NCBI GenBank assembly: GCA_026075535.2
Contig: AP026543.1
Location: forward strand, 9,858,001 to 9,922,000
Direction of reading: 5' to 3'
Length of the DNA: 64,000 bases
Source of the DNA: Tricholoma matsutake
Lineage: Eukaryota; Basidiomycota; Agaricomycetes; Agaricales; Tricholomataceae
In this document: positions 45,217 to 55,453 of the stretch, one piece after another
Numbering within the stretch: position 1 is the stretch's first letter
Layout of the letters: the number at the start of each line of letters is the position of its first letter
Position numbers and translations under genes: made by a program
The notes under the pieces: generated by a model
What the model was told of the DNA's origin: nothing
Databases searched by the model: none
The model's input: the letters and a program-made list of their open reading frames with translations, nothing else

Positions 45217-45410
45217 GGAGTTGTCAGAAAGGGTACTCTGCCTCTAAATATAAAACTCTCAACATGCACAAATGTGATAGAAAGGAAAATTAGTAATAAA
45301 ATAAGGAAAATCATAGAAAATGAAGAATAGAAGGAAATGAAGTGAGGAAAAATATAGGATGAATGTAAAAAATAGGAGAAACACATGGGGCACCCCCTAG
45401 TCCCCTTACA
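45217..45410 (-). repeat. Partial, diverged LTR related to elements A and B
   Basis: Aligns to the U3-side half of the A/B LTR in element A orientation (shared CCTCTAAATATAAAA, AATCATAGAAAAT and CCTAGTCCCCTTACA at its end), clearly older by divergence. The rest of the LTR is missing. Confidence 0.85.
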
Positions 45411-46049
45411 GAGTCTGCATTTACAATGGATGAAATCAAAGCAGATAAAACAAATGGCCTTGACAAACTTGAAGATCTTCTCTCAGAACTGGGCATCCAT
45501 GACATGAATGACATCTGGAATAAAGACAGAGCATGGCTCACCCTATCTAACAGAAAACAATGTCATAAGTCTTCTGCTGTCAAGTTCCTGCTCTGCTCTG
45601 AGGATGGGTTGAAGTCAACTGATCGTCTTGCTAGGATCCATGGGCTAACAAAGATTCACACATGTTCACAACACCCTCCTACGATACTTTGACAGATGAC
45701 TCACTCATTGATGACCACTTTCTCCTCAATCAACTTGTTGCAATGTTCATCTGAGTCAATAACCATGCTGCATTGGCAATTGTTTGTGTTACCGCCATGG
45801 AAAATAAGATGAAGGAGGCTGTTTCCACAATTCCAATTTCTGCCCTCTCTTCAGAGAAAGGGTTGTTTCATGGCCAGGTTCTTTCACTTTTAAGGGGGGA
45901 TTCATGGACATCATGGCTTTGGAGGCATGAAAACTTTGAATCCTTCAATTCTAGTGATGGTCAGATAACAAAGAAGTCATCATTCATCGAAGTTCCTGCA
46001 GTTCATAGTACATGGTCAGTTAAGGGTGAACTCTATTCTCAGGCAGTGG
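45411..46049 (+). other. Unassigned open frames between the partial LTR and element B
   Basis: Plus frames 45426-45692 (MDEIKADKTNGLDKLEDL...) and 45773-46049 (ending at the element B LTR) have coding-like composition. They may be the relic of the gene into which the elements inserted. No family recognised. Confidence 0.35.
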
Positions 46050-46474
46050 TGTAAGGGGACTAGGGGGGTGCCCTGTGTGTTTTTCCTATTTTTTATGTTC
46101 ATCCCATATTTTTCCCCACCTCATTTCCTTCTATTCTTCATTTTCTATGATTTTTCCGGATTTTATTACTAATTTCCCTTGCTATCATGTTTGTATATGT
46201 TGACACTTTTATATTTAGAGGCGGAGTACCCCTTCCGACACATACCCCTTGGTATGATGTCATTCGGCGGCCTTGATCCGCCTATCTCCGCCTTTTTCTA
46301 TTTTTAGGTTATATTTGATTTTTGTCGTCTTCACATATACTGGGCATCAGCAAGGGGATCCTTAGAGTTTTCTCTTCGGATTTCCCTTTGCTAGGTGCGC
46401 CCCCAATCCCTGTATTATGTAGCATAATTTTAACTTCGGATTTCCCTTTGCTAGAGGCTTAGGTTGCCCTTATA
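46050..46474 (+). repeat. Element B 5' LTR
   Basis: 425 bp. Differs from the 3' LTR by eye at, for example, AGGGGGG/AAGGGGG, TTCATCC/TTCGTCC, CTTCATT/CTTTATT, a T-run length, AATCCC/AATGCC and AGCATAA/AGTATAA. Confidence 0.92.
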
Positions 46475-46476
46475 GT

Positions 46477-46486
46477 AGAAAACTCT
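46477..46486 (+). promoter_or_regulatory. Self-priming type primer-binding site, element B
   Basis: AGAAAACTCT two bases after the LTR complements AGAGTTTTCT at 46364-46373 in the LTR, which would place the transcript start near 46364 if Tf1-like self-priming applies. Confidence 0.6.
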
Positions 46487-46640
46487 CCCCTAAGGCCCGA
46501 AAATCGCGAACGCGCTGCCCAAGATAGGCAGGTACGGACTGGACGACGCTTCCCAAAGCTCCACAGAGTCCCTACACACCGTTCCAGATACTCTCACCTT
46601 TATTACGCCGCCATTTTCGCCAAACGCGCTCCCTAGCGAC

Positions 46641-47639
46641 ATGGACACATCAGAATGCTTCGATGCGCTTGAAAGCGACGTTTCCGGAATGCGCGCGCAA
46701 ATCGACTCGCTTAAATCTACGATTGAAAACTTCGTTAGGACCCTCCAGGCTAACCCTACGACCAATAGTTCCCCCTTTACGACTCCAAGCGCACCCAACA
46801 ATGACGTTTCGCCAAACGCGTCCACTAAGGAACGTGCCCAGATCAAACCGTCCCCCCCTGCCGAATTTAATGGTGCACGTGCGCAGGGACATGCATTCCT
46901 TAATTCCTGTGAGCTATACATTAGTCTCCAGTCGCATCAATTCGTCGATGAGGCTGCAAAAATTTATTGGGCCTTCACATACATGAAATCTGAACGCGCC
47001 TATCTCTATGTGGACCGTATCCTATGTCAAACTAAAGAACTCGGTTCTCTACCTTTCTCCACTTGGGGTGACTTTCGAGCTGAGTTCATACGCCACTTCT
47101 GCCCCCTCAATGAATGCCACCGAGCAGTGACACGACTTGAGTCATCCGCTTACCACCAGGGACGTCGATCCGTGGACGACTATATCGATGAGTTCAAGGA
47201 TTTGGTGGACATGGCAGGATATGGGAGTGGGTTACCAGTGGTGGTGAAGTTCCGACGGGGGCTCAACCGAGAAATTCAGGACCAGATTGCACAGATGTTG
47301 GAAGGGCGCCCAGCGGACGATGATATCCTTGCTTGGTATGAAGCTGCTTCACTCTGTGATGAGAACCGACTCACAAATGCGGCATTTAATGCTGCATTCC
47401 GTGCTCCAACTACCACTCATACACCCTACACCTTCAATCGAAGCCTTCCCCGCCCTAACCCCATTCCTGTTCGTCAAACTCCCACACCAGCCATCAATGT
47501 CCCAGTACCAATGGATGTTGATGCAGCCCGCAGCCGTGCACGTAAGTTGGATCTCTGCTACCATTGTGGGGAACCTGGACACAGGGCTGGAGTGTGTCCC
47601 CATCGTCAGGATATCCGCATGCTCACCCCCGAGGGATGA
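46641..47639 (+). pseudogene. gag: Element B Gag, prematurely stopped
   Basis: 332 residues from MDTSECFDALESD. Colinear with element A Gag, including the capsid block and CYHCGEPGHRAGVCPH knuckle, but ends at TGA (47637-47639) where A has CGA. The frame continues open after the stop up to the pol overlap at about 47759. About 18 amino-acid differences from A are visible, mostly explained by C/T or G/A changes at CpG in one copy or the other. The stop would block frameshift-dependent Pol synthesis. Confidence 0.9.
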
Positions 47640-47764
47640 GATGAACTCCTGCAAGATTTGTTGGCGCTTGTAGATGTTGAGGAAGCAAAGGATCAAGTTG
47701 CAGAGGAGGTTAAGCTGGAAGTTGTAGAGGAGCAGGATTTTCCTATTCACAGCGAGTGAATCGT

Positions 47765-50700
47765 ATGCCCTCACTGCCTGTCCATAACCGCTTTGAAGTC
47801 TTGTCAGTTGAATCCCTGGAGAATGAATCCATTTCTGTGACTGCTCCCCTCTCTGACCCTTTGAAGTTGGCTAAAGACGTACCTGCTCTCCCCATCTCTC
47901 CTTCTACTCCACATCCCAAAATTAAATCATGGGAGCGTAAACTACCACGCAAGTATATTGTGGCATCCACTCCCTCTGCACATTCCTTAAACCTAGCCAT
48001 CGAACTGCAGATGACCGACACTGGACAGATACTCGGTGTCTCTGCGCTCCTGGACTCTGGTGCGACTGGTCTCTTCATCAATTCCCATCTGGTACAACAA
48101 CATCGTCTAAATACTCGCTCACTCTCACGTCCGATACCTGTATATAATGTGGATGGATCCCCAAATGAAGCTGGTGCCATCCGAGAGGTTGCAGACCTGG
48201 TTCTCCATTACAAAGATCATAGTGAGCATGCCCTTTTTGCTGTCACTCAATTAGGAAAGCAAAAGGTGATTTTGGGATATCCATGGCTTCGAGACCATAA
48301 CCCGGAGGTCGACTGGCGCACCAGGGAGGTTACCATGAGCCGATGTCCATCCCGCTGTCGGACGTGTTTCACAGAAGCCAGGCAAGAACGTCGTGGACAG
48401 AAGGCGGCAATACGACGAACTCAGAAGTGTTGTGCTGGACCCCTGCCTATACCTGAAGTGGAATTGGAAGGGGTTCCTGATCTAATGCCGGACTCGGATG
48501 ATGATGATGAGGACCCAGAGGAAGTGGAGGAGGGTGATCGGATCTTCTACACTGCGATTCGCTCATCGCATGAGGTGTGTGCCACATCGAACATATCCCA
48601 ACGCCTTGCCGAGGCCTTCCACAAAAACAACGCTGCTAAATCCTCTACTAACTCCTTACTCCCTCATCTCCATGAGTTTGAAGACGTGTTCTCCAAGGAG
48701 TCATTCGACTCTCTTCCTGCGCGTAAGCCATGGGATCACGCGATCGAACTCACCCCCGGCGCAACCCCTTCATCCTGCAAGGTCTATCCTCTCTCTCCAG
48801 AGGAACAACGGCAGCTTGACCAGTTCATCGACGAGCACCTGGCCTCTGGACGTATTCGACCATCGAAGTCACCCATGGCCTCTCCCTTTTTCTTTGTCAA
48901 GAAGAAGGATGGCTCACTTCTACCGGTTCAAGACTACAGAAGACTCAACAACATCACGGTCAAAAATCGCTACCCACTACCCCTCATCTCCGAACTCGTA
49001 AACCAGCTCTGTGGAGCCCGATACTTCACCAAGCTCGATGTCCGTTGGGGCTATAATAATGTGAGGATAAAGGAGGGAGATGAGTGGAAGGCAGCCTTTC
49101 GTACCAACCGTGGTCTTTTTGAACCGCTTGTCATGTTCTTTGGCCTTACTAATAGCCCTGCCACCTTTCAGACCATGATGAACGACATCTTCCATGACCT
49201 CATCCTCGAAGGCGTTGTCTGCATCTATCTCGATGACATCCTCATCTTCACTCGCACGGTTGAAGAGCACCGTCGCATCACGCGCCTCGTCCTAGAGCGA
49301 CTTCGATGGTACAAACTCTACCTTCGTCAGGACAAATGCGAGTTCGAAAGGACCAAGATCGAGTACCTCGGCCTGATTATCTCGGAGGGTCAAGTGGAGA
49401 TGGATCCTATCAAGGTAAATGGGGTCACAGCTTGGCCTACGCCCACGAACAAGAAGGAGGTGCAGTCTTTCCTGGGCTTCATCAATTTTTATCGGCGTTT
49501 TATCAAGGATTTCTCACATCATGCACGACCGCTGTTCGACTTGACAGGAAAGGAGGCATGGAGGTGGGATAATGCACAACAGGAGGCATTCGAAAAGCTT
49601 AAGGAGATGGTCACTTCCGCTCCGATCCTTACCTTTGCTGACGATTCGCGTCCTTTTCGTGTAGAAGCCGACAGTTCTGACTTTGCGACGGGCGCTGTGT
49701 TGTCTCAGCAGTCTCCGGAGGACCAGAAGTGGCATCCTGTTGCGTTCTACTCCAAAAGCCTTAGTGCTGTAGAGAGAAACTACGAGATCCATGACAAGGA
49801 GATGTTGGCGATAATGCGTGCGCTTGAGGAGTGGCGACACTTCCTCGAGGGTGCCCAACACAAGGTGGAAATTTGGACAGATCACAAGAACCTCGAGTAC
49901 TTCATGACGGCCAAGAAATTGAACCGTCGTCAAGCTCGTTGGTCCCTGTATCTATCTAGATTCGACTTCTCCTTGCACCACCGTCTGGGTCGCAGCATGG
50001 GGAAGACCGATGCCCTATCCCGACGTGCAGACCATGGGGATGGCAGCGGTGACAACCAAAACATTGTGCTGTTGCAGCCAGACCTGTTCACCATTTGGGC
50101 ACTGGAAGGCATCGTACCCCAGGGCGAGGAGCGGGACATTCTACGTGACATTCGTCGCGCAAACCGTAGCGGTTTACATGAGGATGTTGTCGCCCGAGCT
50201 GTTAAAGAACTGAGGAAGGGATCGACCCTTTCCTTACGTGCGGCAGAGTGGGCTGAAAAGGAGGACTTGTTGTATTTCAGGGATCGCATCTATGTTCCCA
50301 ATGACCCAGACCTTCGCCGGCGCATCCTATCCCAACACCATGACTCACAGATTGCTGGCCACCCCGGACGCTGGAAGACCTTGGAGCTCACCTCACGGAA
50401 CTATTGGTGGCCACAAATGTCACGGCTCATTGGTCAGTATTGTCGCACTTGTGACCTTTGCTTACGCACCAAGGTCCCTCATCGCAAGCCTATTGGTGAG
50501 CTACACCCTCTTCCTGTTCCAGAGAGTTGTTGGGATGTCGTCAGCGTCGACTTTGTGGTGGAATTGCCAGAGTCAAACAGGTTTGATGTGGTGATGTGCA
50601 CAGTTGACTCAGTGGGAAAACGCGCTCACTTCATCCCCACTCACACCACTGTCAGTGCCCTAGGTGCCGCTCGACTCTACCTCCACCACGTGTGGAAGTT

Positions 50701-51658
50701 ACATGGACTTCCTGGTGCCTTCCTCTCGGATCGTGGCCCTCAGTTCATGGCAGAGTTCACTCGTGAGCTGTACCGACTCCTGGGGATCAAACTCCTCGCT
50801 TCAACTGCTTATCACCCACAAACTGATGGCCAGACGGAGCGAGTCAACCAGGAACTGGAGCAGTACATCCGCCTCTTTGTCAATGAACGCCAGGACGATT
50901 GGGATGATCTCCTTCCTTTGGCCGAGTTCGGATACAACAACCATGTCCATGCTTCCACTCAACAGACCCCTTTCCTCTTAGACACTGGACGACATCCACG
51001 CATGGGATTTGAACCTCGCCAAACTCCCTCACACATCGAGACAGTGAATGAGTTCACAGAACGCATGAGGGATAGCTTGGAGGAGGCAAGGGCAGCCTTA
51101 GCAAAGGCGAAGGACGACATGGCGCAATTTTACAACCAGCGCCACTCCCCAACCCCTCAGTACAAGGTTGGTGATCGAGTTTATCTTGACTCCAGTGACA
51201 TCTCCACTACACGTCCATCCAAGAAACTCGCTCATCGCTTCTTGGGACCTTTCCCCATTGTCAAGTGCGTTGGAACACATGCCTATCGTCTACGCCTCCC
51301 AGCCTCCATGTCCAGACTCCATCCCGTCTTCCATGTTGTCAAATTGCTTCCAGCTCCCCCAGATCCATTCCCGGGACGCCATTCACACCCACCACCACCA
51401 CCTACAGTGATCGAGGGAGAACCCCAATATGAAGTCGAGTCAATCTTGGACAGCCGTTTGCGTCGAGGAAAACTCCAGTATTTGGTACATTGGAAGGGTT
51501 ATGGGTATGAGGAGAACTCATGGGTCGAAGAGTCTGACGTAAATGCCCCTCGGTTAATCAAGGAATTCCACCGACGGCACACTGCTGCACCGCGTCGCAT
51601 TCAAGTCACGGACTTTGGTCGTATACGATTTCGAATGCATCGGGGCGATGCATCTTAG
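47765..51658 (+). CDS. pol: Element B Pol polyprotein with chromodomain
   Basis: Open throughout, starting at the ATG at 47765 (the frame opens at a GTG at 47756). Domain order and motifs are as in element A Pol. Only four amino-acid differences from A are visible over 1,300 positions (Pro/Leu near residue 21, Thr/Met near 86, and two Cys/Arg differences near residues 1179 and 1207). Between about 48013 and 51291 I found no difference. Without a full-length Gag frame upstream, expression is doubtful, but the protein itself could act if made. Confidence 0.93.
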   Translation: MPSLPVHNRFEVLSVESLENESISVTAPLSDPLKLAKDVPALPISPSTPHPKIKSWERKLPRKYIVASTPSAHSLNLAIELQMTDTGQILGVSALLDSGATGLFINSHLVQQHRLNTRSLSRPIPVYNVDGSPNEAGAIREVADLVLHYKDHSEHALFAVTQLGKQKVILGYPWLRDHNPEVDWRTREVTMSRCPSRCRTCFTEARQERRGQKAAIRRTQKCCAGPLPIPEVELEGVPDLMPDSDDDDEDPEEVEEGDRIFYTAIRSSHEVCATSNISQRLAEAFHKNNAAKSSTNSLLPHLHEFEDVFSKESFDSLPARKPWDHAIELTPGATPSSCKVYPLSPEEQRQLDQFIDEHLASGRIRPSKSPMASPFFFVKKKDGSLLPVQDYRRLNNITVKNRYPLPLISELVNQLCGARYFTKLDVRWGYNNVRIKEGDEWKAAFRTNRGLFEPLVMFFGLTNSPATFQTMMNDIFHDLILEGVVCIYLDDILIFTRTVEEHRRITRLVLERLRWYKLYLRQDKCEFERTKIEYLGLIISEGQVEMDPIKVNGVTAWPTPTNKKEVQSFLGFINFYRRFIKDFSHHARPLFDLTGKEAWRWDNAQQEAFEKLKEMVTSAPILTFADDSRPFRVEADSSDFATGAVLSQQSPEDQKWHPVAFYSKSLSAVERNYEIHDKEMLAIMRALEEWRHFLEGAQHKVEIWTDHKNLEYFMTAKKLNRRQARWSLYLSRFDFSLHHRLGRSMGKTDALSRRADHGDGSGDNQNIVLLQPDLFTIWALEGIVPQGEERDILRDIRRANRSGLHEDVVARAVKELRKGSTLSLRAAEWAEKEDLLYFRDRIYVPNDPDLRRRILSQHHDSQIAGHPGRWKTLELTSRNYWWPQMSRLIGQYCRTCDLCLRTKVPHRKPIGELHPLPVPESCWDVVSVDFVVELPESNRFDVVMCTVDSVGKRAHFIPTHTTVSALGAARLYLHHVWKLHGLPGAFLSDRGPQFMAEFTRELYRLLGIKLLASTAYHPQTDGQTERVNQELEQYIRLFVNERQDDWDDLLPLAEFGYNNHVHASTQQTPFLLDTGRHPRMGFEPRQTPSHIETVNEFTERMRDSLEEARAALAKAKDDMAQFYNQRHSPTPQYKVGDRVYLDSSDISTTRPSKKLAHRFLGPFPIVKCVGTHAYRLRLPASMSRLHPVFHVVKLLPAPPDPFPGRHSHPPPPPTVIEGEPQYEVESILDSRLRRGKLQYLVHWKGYGYEENSWVEESDVNAPRLIKEFHRRHTAAPRRIQVTDFGRIRFRMHRGDAS

Positions 51659-51669
51659 AGAGGGGGTGA

Positions 51670-52095
51670 TGTAAGGGGACTAAGGGGGTGCCCTGTGTGT
51701 TTTTCCTATTTTTTATGTTCGTCCCATATTTTTCCCCACCTCATTTCCTTCTATTCTTTATTTTCTATGATTTTTCCGGATTTTATTACTAATTTTCCCT
51801 TGCTATCATGTTTGTATATGTTGACACTTTTATATTTAGAGGCGGAGTACCCCTTCCGACACATACCCCTTGGTATGATGTCATTCGGCGGCCTTGATCC
51901 GCCTATCTCCGCCTTTTTCTATTTTTAGGTTATATTTGATTTTTGTCGTCTTCACATATACTGGGCATCAGCAAGGGGATCCTTAGAGTTTTCTCTTCGG
52001 ATTTCCCTTTGCTAGGTGCGCCCCCAATGCCTGTATTATGTAGTATAATTTTAACTTCGGATTTCCCTTTGCTAGAGGCTTAGGTTGCCCTTATA
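51670..52095 (+). repeat. Element B 3' LTR
   Basis: 426 bp, closer to the element A LTRs than to its own 5' LTR. Preceded by the purine tract AGAGAGGGGG (about 51656-51665). Confidence 0.92.
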
Positions 52096-52615
52096 ATGAG
52101 AATATAACAATATGTAGTATTCTTGATATAGTGGTTGTGTAAGACTTGGGAGTTTCCGGTACTAGCTGGTTGGCTATGTATATCTGGGGTCTCCTGTATT
52201 ACATAAGCTCACCTTCCCATTTGGGTAGTGGCCCTCTACATTCTCCCCTTCTTGGCATGCCAATAGGTGTGCCATTATGTATGTGTACATTACTTACTAA
52301 GGAATGTATTTAGATATCTTAGATATCTATGTTTACTTAATTTATTCTAAGGCAAATGTGGCATACCATGCATAATGAATGTTATTGCACTATGCTTTAA
52401 TACATGTGCACCATTAGATCCAAGAATTGAAAAAAATTGTCCATGTGATTTGTAGAAATGATAGCTCGCTGACACCTAGTATGACATTGGCCACCCAAGC
52501 ACCATGCCCCCCAGCAGTTTTAACAGCCACGCAAGTCTCCACCCAGCACATCGTCTTGTCGATGCAACAGAAAGTACGTACAAAGAAAATTATTTTCTTC
52601 TCCTTTGAGGTGGAG
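52096..52615. other. No gene recognised
   Basis: AT-rich flank of element B; no features beyond the last minus-strand codons of the next gene. Confidence 0.45.
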
Positions 52616-53594
52616 ATCCACCTCTACTCCATATCTACATCTTTGTTTGTGCCATCTGTCAGCACCTGCTCTTCATTGCCAGAAGGCGATGGATGTCCAT
52701 ATGGTAGCAACATGTCCTCGTCGCCCATTTCTGACTCTGGAGAAATGCTGCTACTGCATTCCTCCACTTCTTCCTCAGCTCATCTTTGAGCTGCTCTTCC
52801 TTTCCTGTTTTTCTTTTTCTTTTTCTTTGTAATGTAGATGGTGGATACACCCTTCCATCCCATTACACCATCATCCTGGGCCAGCTGTGACCTCAAAGTT
52901 CCTTCAAGAAATTGGGCTGCCAGATTGGCAGGTGCATCCAAAGGTGCAGCCAATGCCATGACCACTGGCACCGGTGCCACTGTTGTGGGCGCACCCACTG
53001 TCTGACAAGATGGCCTCCCCATGGCAGGAGCCCTTAAGGGTGGCTGTTGTCTCTGAGGCTGCACCAACATTAGTGCAGGAGCCAGGCCAAATCCTACAGG
53101 TGGCAGATACCACCACCTGGGCTCAATAGGTACTGGATGATCCTGGTTGTCCTGGCTTGAGTTCTGATGCACACTGATCTGTGCCGCCATTGCCTCCATC
53201 CTCCTGGATGCATCCACTCCAACAGCTAACTGGTTAAGTGCAAGTAGGCCCCATTTGTGCACGTCCTGCACTGGTAGGATGGTAATCCCATCCGCTGCAT
53301 ACAGTCATGCTACGTCCTCCACTGTGATGTTGTCTGACAGTTGTGCCACTGTCACTTGTGGAGACAAAGCTATGGTGAGACACAATTCATCCACCAATGA
53401 TGATACTGCCCCGGAGTGGCCACCAACTTGGCAGCTCTCAACAGGAACATGCTCCTTGCATGCTGAATGTTGGCACCTCTTGGTGCCTGCACCGCTGCCA
53501 ACAAAATCCTTGGACCAAGGACAAGGGAATGCCATCCTGAGCATGTCAAATGCTGGGGCAAACATCCACCTCCTGAGGATACCTCCATAACCAT
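52616..53594 (-). pseudogene. Decayed Cys/Lys-rich ORF with in-frame TGAs
   Basis: A single minus-strand frame runs from MFAPAFDMLRMAFPCPW (53565; Cys at several spacings, RCQHSACKEHVPVESCQ) through TGA at 53305 (ITVEDVA*LYAADG). It continues through VQDVHKWGLLALNQLAVGVD, a Pro/Ala-rich middle, a Lys run (KKKKKKNRKGR), TGA at 52780 (AAQR*AEEEVEE), and an acidic tail ending DVDME at about 52616. Both TGAs fit CGA to TGA. The helix-plus-basic-plus-acidic layout resembles transposon-associated mushroom proteins, but I cannot name it. Confidence 0.5.
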
Positions 53595-54150
53595 CTCACC
53601 CAGTCCTCAGGCAAGTTGGTCAGTCAGGGCATGTTCACCCCAACAGGAGCATTGGGATCCCCCATTGATGATGCTCAACCCGGAAACCCAAACAAAACCT
53701 ACTAAATGGCTTTGGATGGTATAACACAAGTTAGAGGAAGGATGCGAGGCCCTCTAGATGTCACCTGTCAGACTGACCATCAAATAGTCATAAAACAACT
53801 GCTTGTCGAAGCAGTTTGAAGCTAAAAGAATGTGTTTCGAGGAATTTCAAGGAATTTTGAGGCTAGATTGATGGATTAGGAGTGTGCAAATATGTTTGGA
53901 TGCAAGATCAGGGGACTAGACGAGTAATAGAAGCAAAGCAAAGGTGAAATGAGGGAATCAAGAGCAAAAATAGCATAATGCGAGGATTTTTGAGGAGTTG
54001 CAATATTTTTCGAGATGTTGTGAAGATTTTTGAAGCATTTTTGTGACTTTGTAGAGGTTCATAGAGCTTTGGAGGGGTTCGTATGGGTCTGTAGAGCTTC
54101 GACAATGATCATAGATGTGTTTTCTGAGCTTGAATGACAAGGTGGACCTA
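53595..54150. other. Gene-free stretch with short repeats
   Basis: AT-rich with repeated TTTTTGAGGA/TTTTCGAGATG and TTCGTATGGGTCTGTAGAG-like words at 53840-54110. No coding supported. Confidence 0.45.
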
Positions 54151-55137
54151 TCACCATTCTCCATACTGGCACCCAACTGGGTGTCTTCCACTCTGCAGTG
54201 CTGTCCTTCACAGTGGTGATCTCTTGTCCTTGCTCACAAGTTGCGCCTCTTGTATGTAGGCATGCATACATGCCAGCACCCTTTCATCCCCTGGAGTTGC
54301 CACCCATTGCATGAAGTATTCCAACTCCTCCATGTTGGTAATCACCAATGGTTCATGGTGCACTGCATGTTGCGGTGCATGCCCTCCTCTCAAACTCATG
54401 CCAGGTCATCCCCTGGGTGCAGCCATCCAGTTAGCCCCATGAGGCATCATAGGCGCTCCTGGTGCTGGTGTATATGGCCGGCCAGCCATTGGTGGTGGGG
54501 GAAACTTCCCCACTTCTCCATCCTCCATCTCCATGTCATTTTGGTTGTGTCTCTGGAGCAGTGCTTGCACTGCCATCACATATGTCAATGCTGGCTGGGA
54601 TGCCGGCATTGTTCTTTCCTCCATCAATTGCATGAGGGGCGAGTCCATCCCTGATGTGTAACCCACTGGTGACAAGTGGCGAGCTCTCTTGCCCCCACAG
54701 TGGTCATTGTAGTCGCAAGACCTTGCCAACTGGTCCTCCATCTGGTACACCTTTTCCTTCAATTCACAGATGTGCATCTCCGCATCCTCAAGGTCATCGA
54801 TGTACCCCATCATCTTTGCCTTGTAGAACTTGACATCGTCGAGTTGAGTCTCCTCTGCTGTGACGTAGTCATTGCCCTGATCCAGCTCCGCCTCCAAAAT
54901 GTGGTGACAGTATTCTATGCATACTGTACACCCTTTCGGGTGGTGCAAACAATGGAGCATGCTGCTCCATTGCCAGGCATAACCCACCTGTTGCCTCTCA
55001 TCTGTTTGATCCCTGGAGCACTCTTGACACTCCTCTCTTCTCAATGAACCTTTTGGTTTGCCCTTCCTCCTCTCAGTGTCTTTTGGACGGTCTTTTTGAC
55101 TGTCCCCATCCCCCAAATTTGGGCATTGGTTGTCCAT
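54150..55137 (-). pseudogene. Coiled-coil ORF downstream of gypsy C
   Basis: Starts MDNQCPNLGDGDSQKDRPKD (55137). Cys-bearing segment (EECQECSRD, CLHHPKGCTVCIEYCHHILE), then a long coiled coil (YIDDLEDAEMHICELKEKVY, MEDQLARSCDYNDHCGGKRA), then a Pro/Gly/Met-rich part. The frame continues through TGA at 54406 (APRG*PGMSLRGG) and TGA near 54207 (RSPL*RTALQSG), both compatible with CGA to TGA. It lies just 3' of the gypsy C integrase, on the same strand, so it may be an extra ORF of that element or an independent relic. Confidence 0.5.
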
Positions 55138-55453
55138 GCCAGGTTGTTGTGGTTGTTGCTTGTGTGCAGTGGTGGTGGTGGTTTGAATACTACCATTGAG
55201 AAAAAGATTTCAACTTCCACCATGACACAACTCACTTCAGTTGTTGCCTGTATTCCTTCAATCACTTCTAATTAGTACACAATTTGCTGTGTGTGCTACT
55301 CCATGACGTCATCGTCACTCTCTTTGGCAGATCCTGCCATTTCTTGATGTCCATCAGCATCAAGTACCCATCCAATGCAGTGAGTTCATTGCAATGCATG
55401 AGGGGTTCCCATGTGGAATCCCCCATGTTCCACTTCACAAGGAACTCAATGGT

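Larger units (their letters stand above)
46050..52095 (+). mobile_element. Element B: Ty3/gypsy chromovirus, inverted relative to A
   Basis: 6,046 bp, same structure as element A. LTRs 46050-46474 and 51670-52095. Pol is open, but gag has a premature TGA. Flanks do not form a duplication (AGTGG at 46045-46049 versus ATGAG at 52096-52100), and its own two LTRs differ at about six positions. Most of pol appears identical to A, while the 5' LTR and gag are diverged. Probably a recombinant copy. Confidence 0.92.

Noticed and set aside
30289..51658. Long antisense frames across both pol genes
   Set aside because: They mirror the pol coding strand and are identical in A and B only because pol is identical.
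29852..52095. Frames such as MCFSYFLCSSHIFPHLI... within LTRs
   Set aside because: Open stretches of LTR sequence repeated at every LTR, without coding features.
29852..52095. Inversion of the 10-kb spacer by recombination between A and B
   Set aside because: A reciprocal exchange would have separated A's two CATTG copies; they are still paired, so no such event through A is supported.
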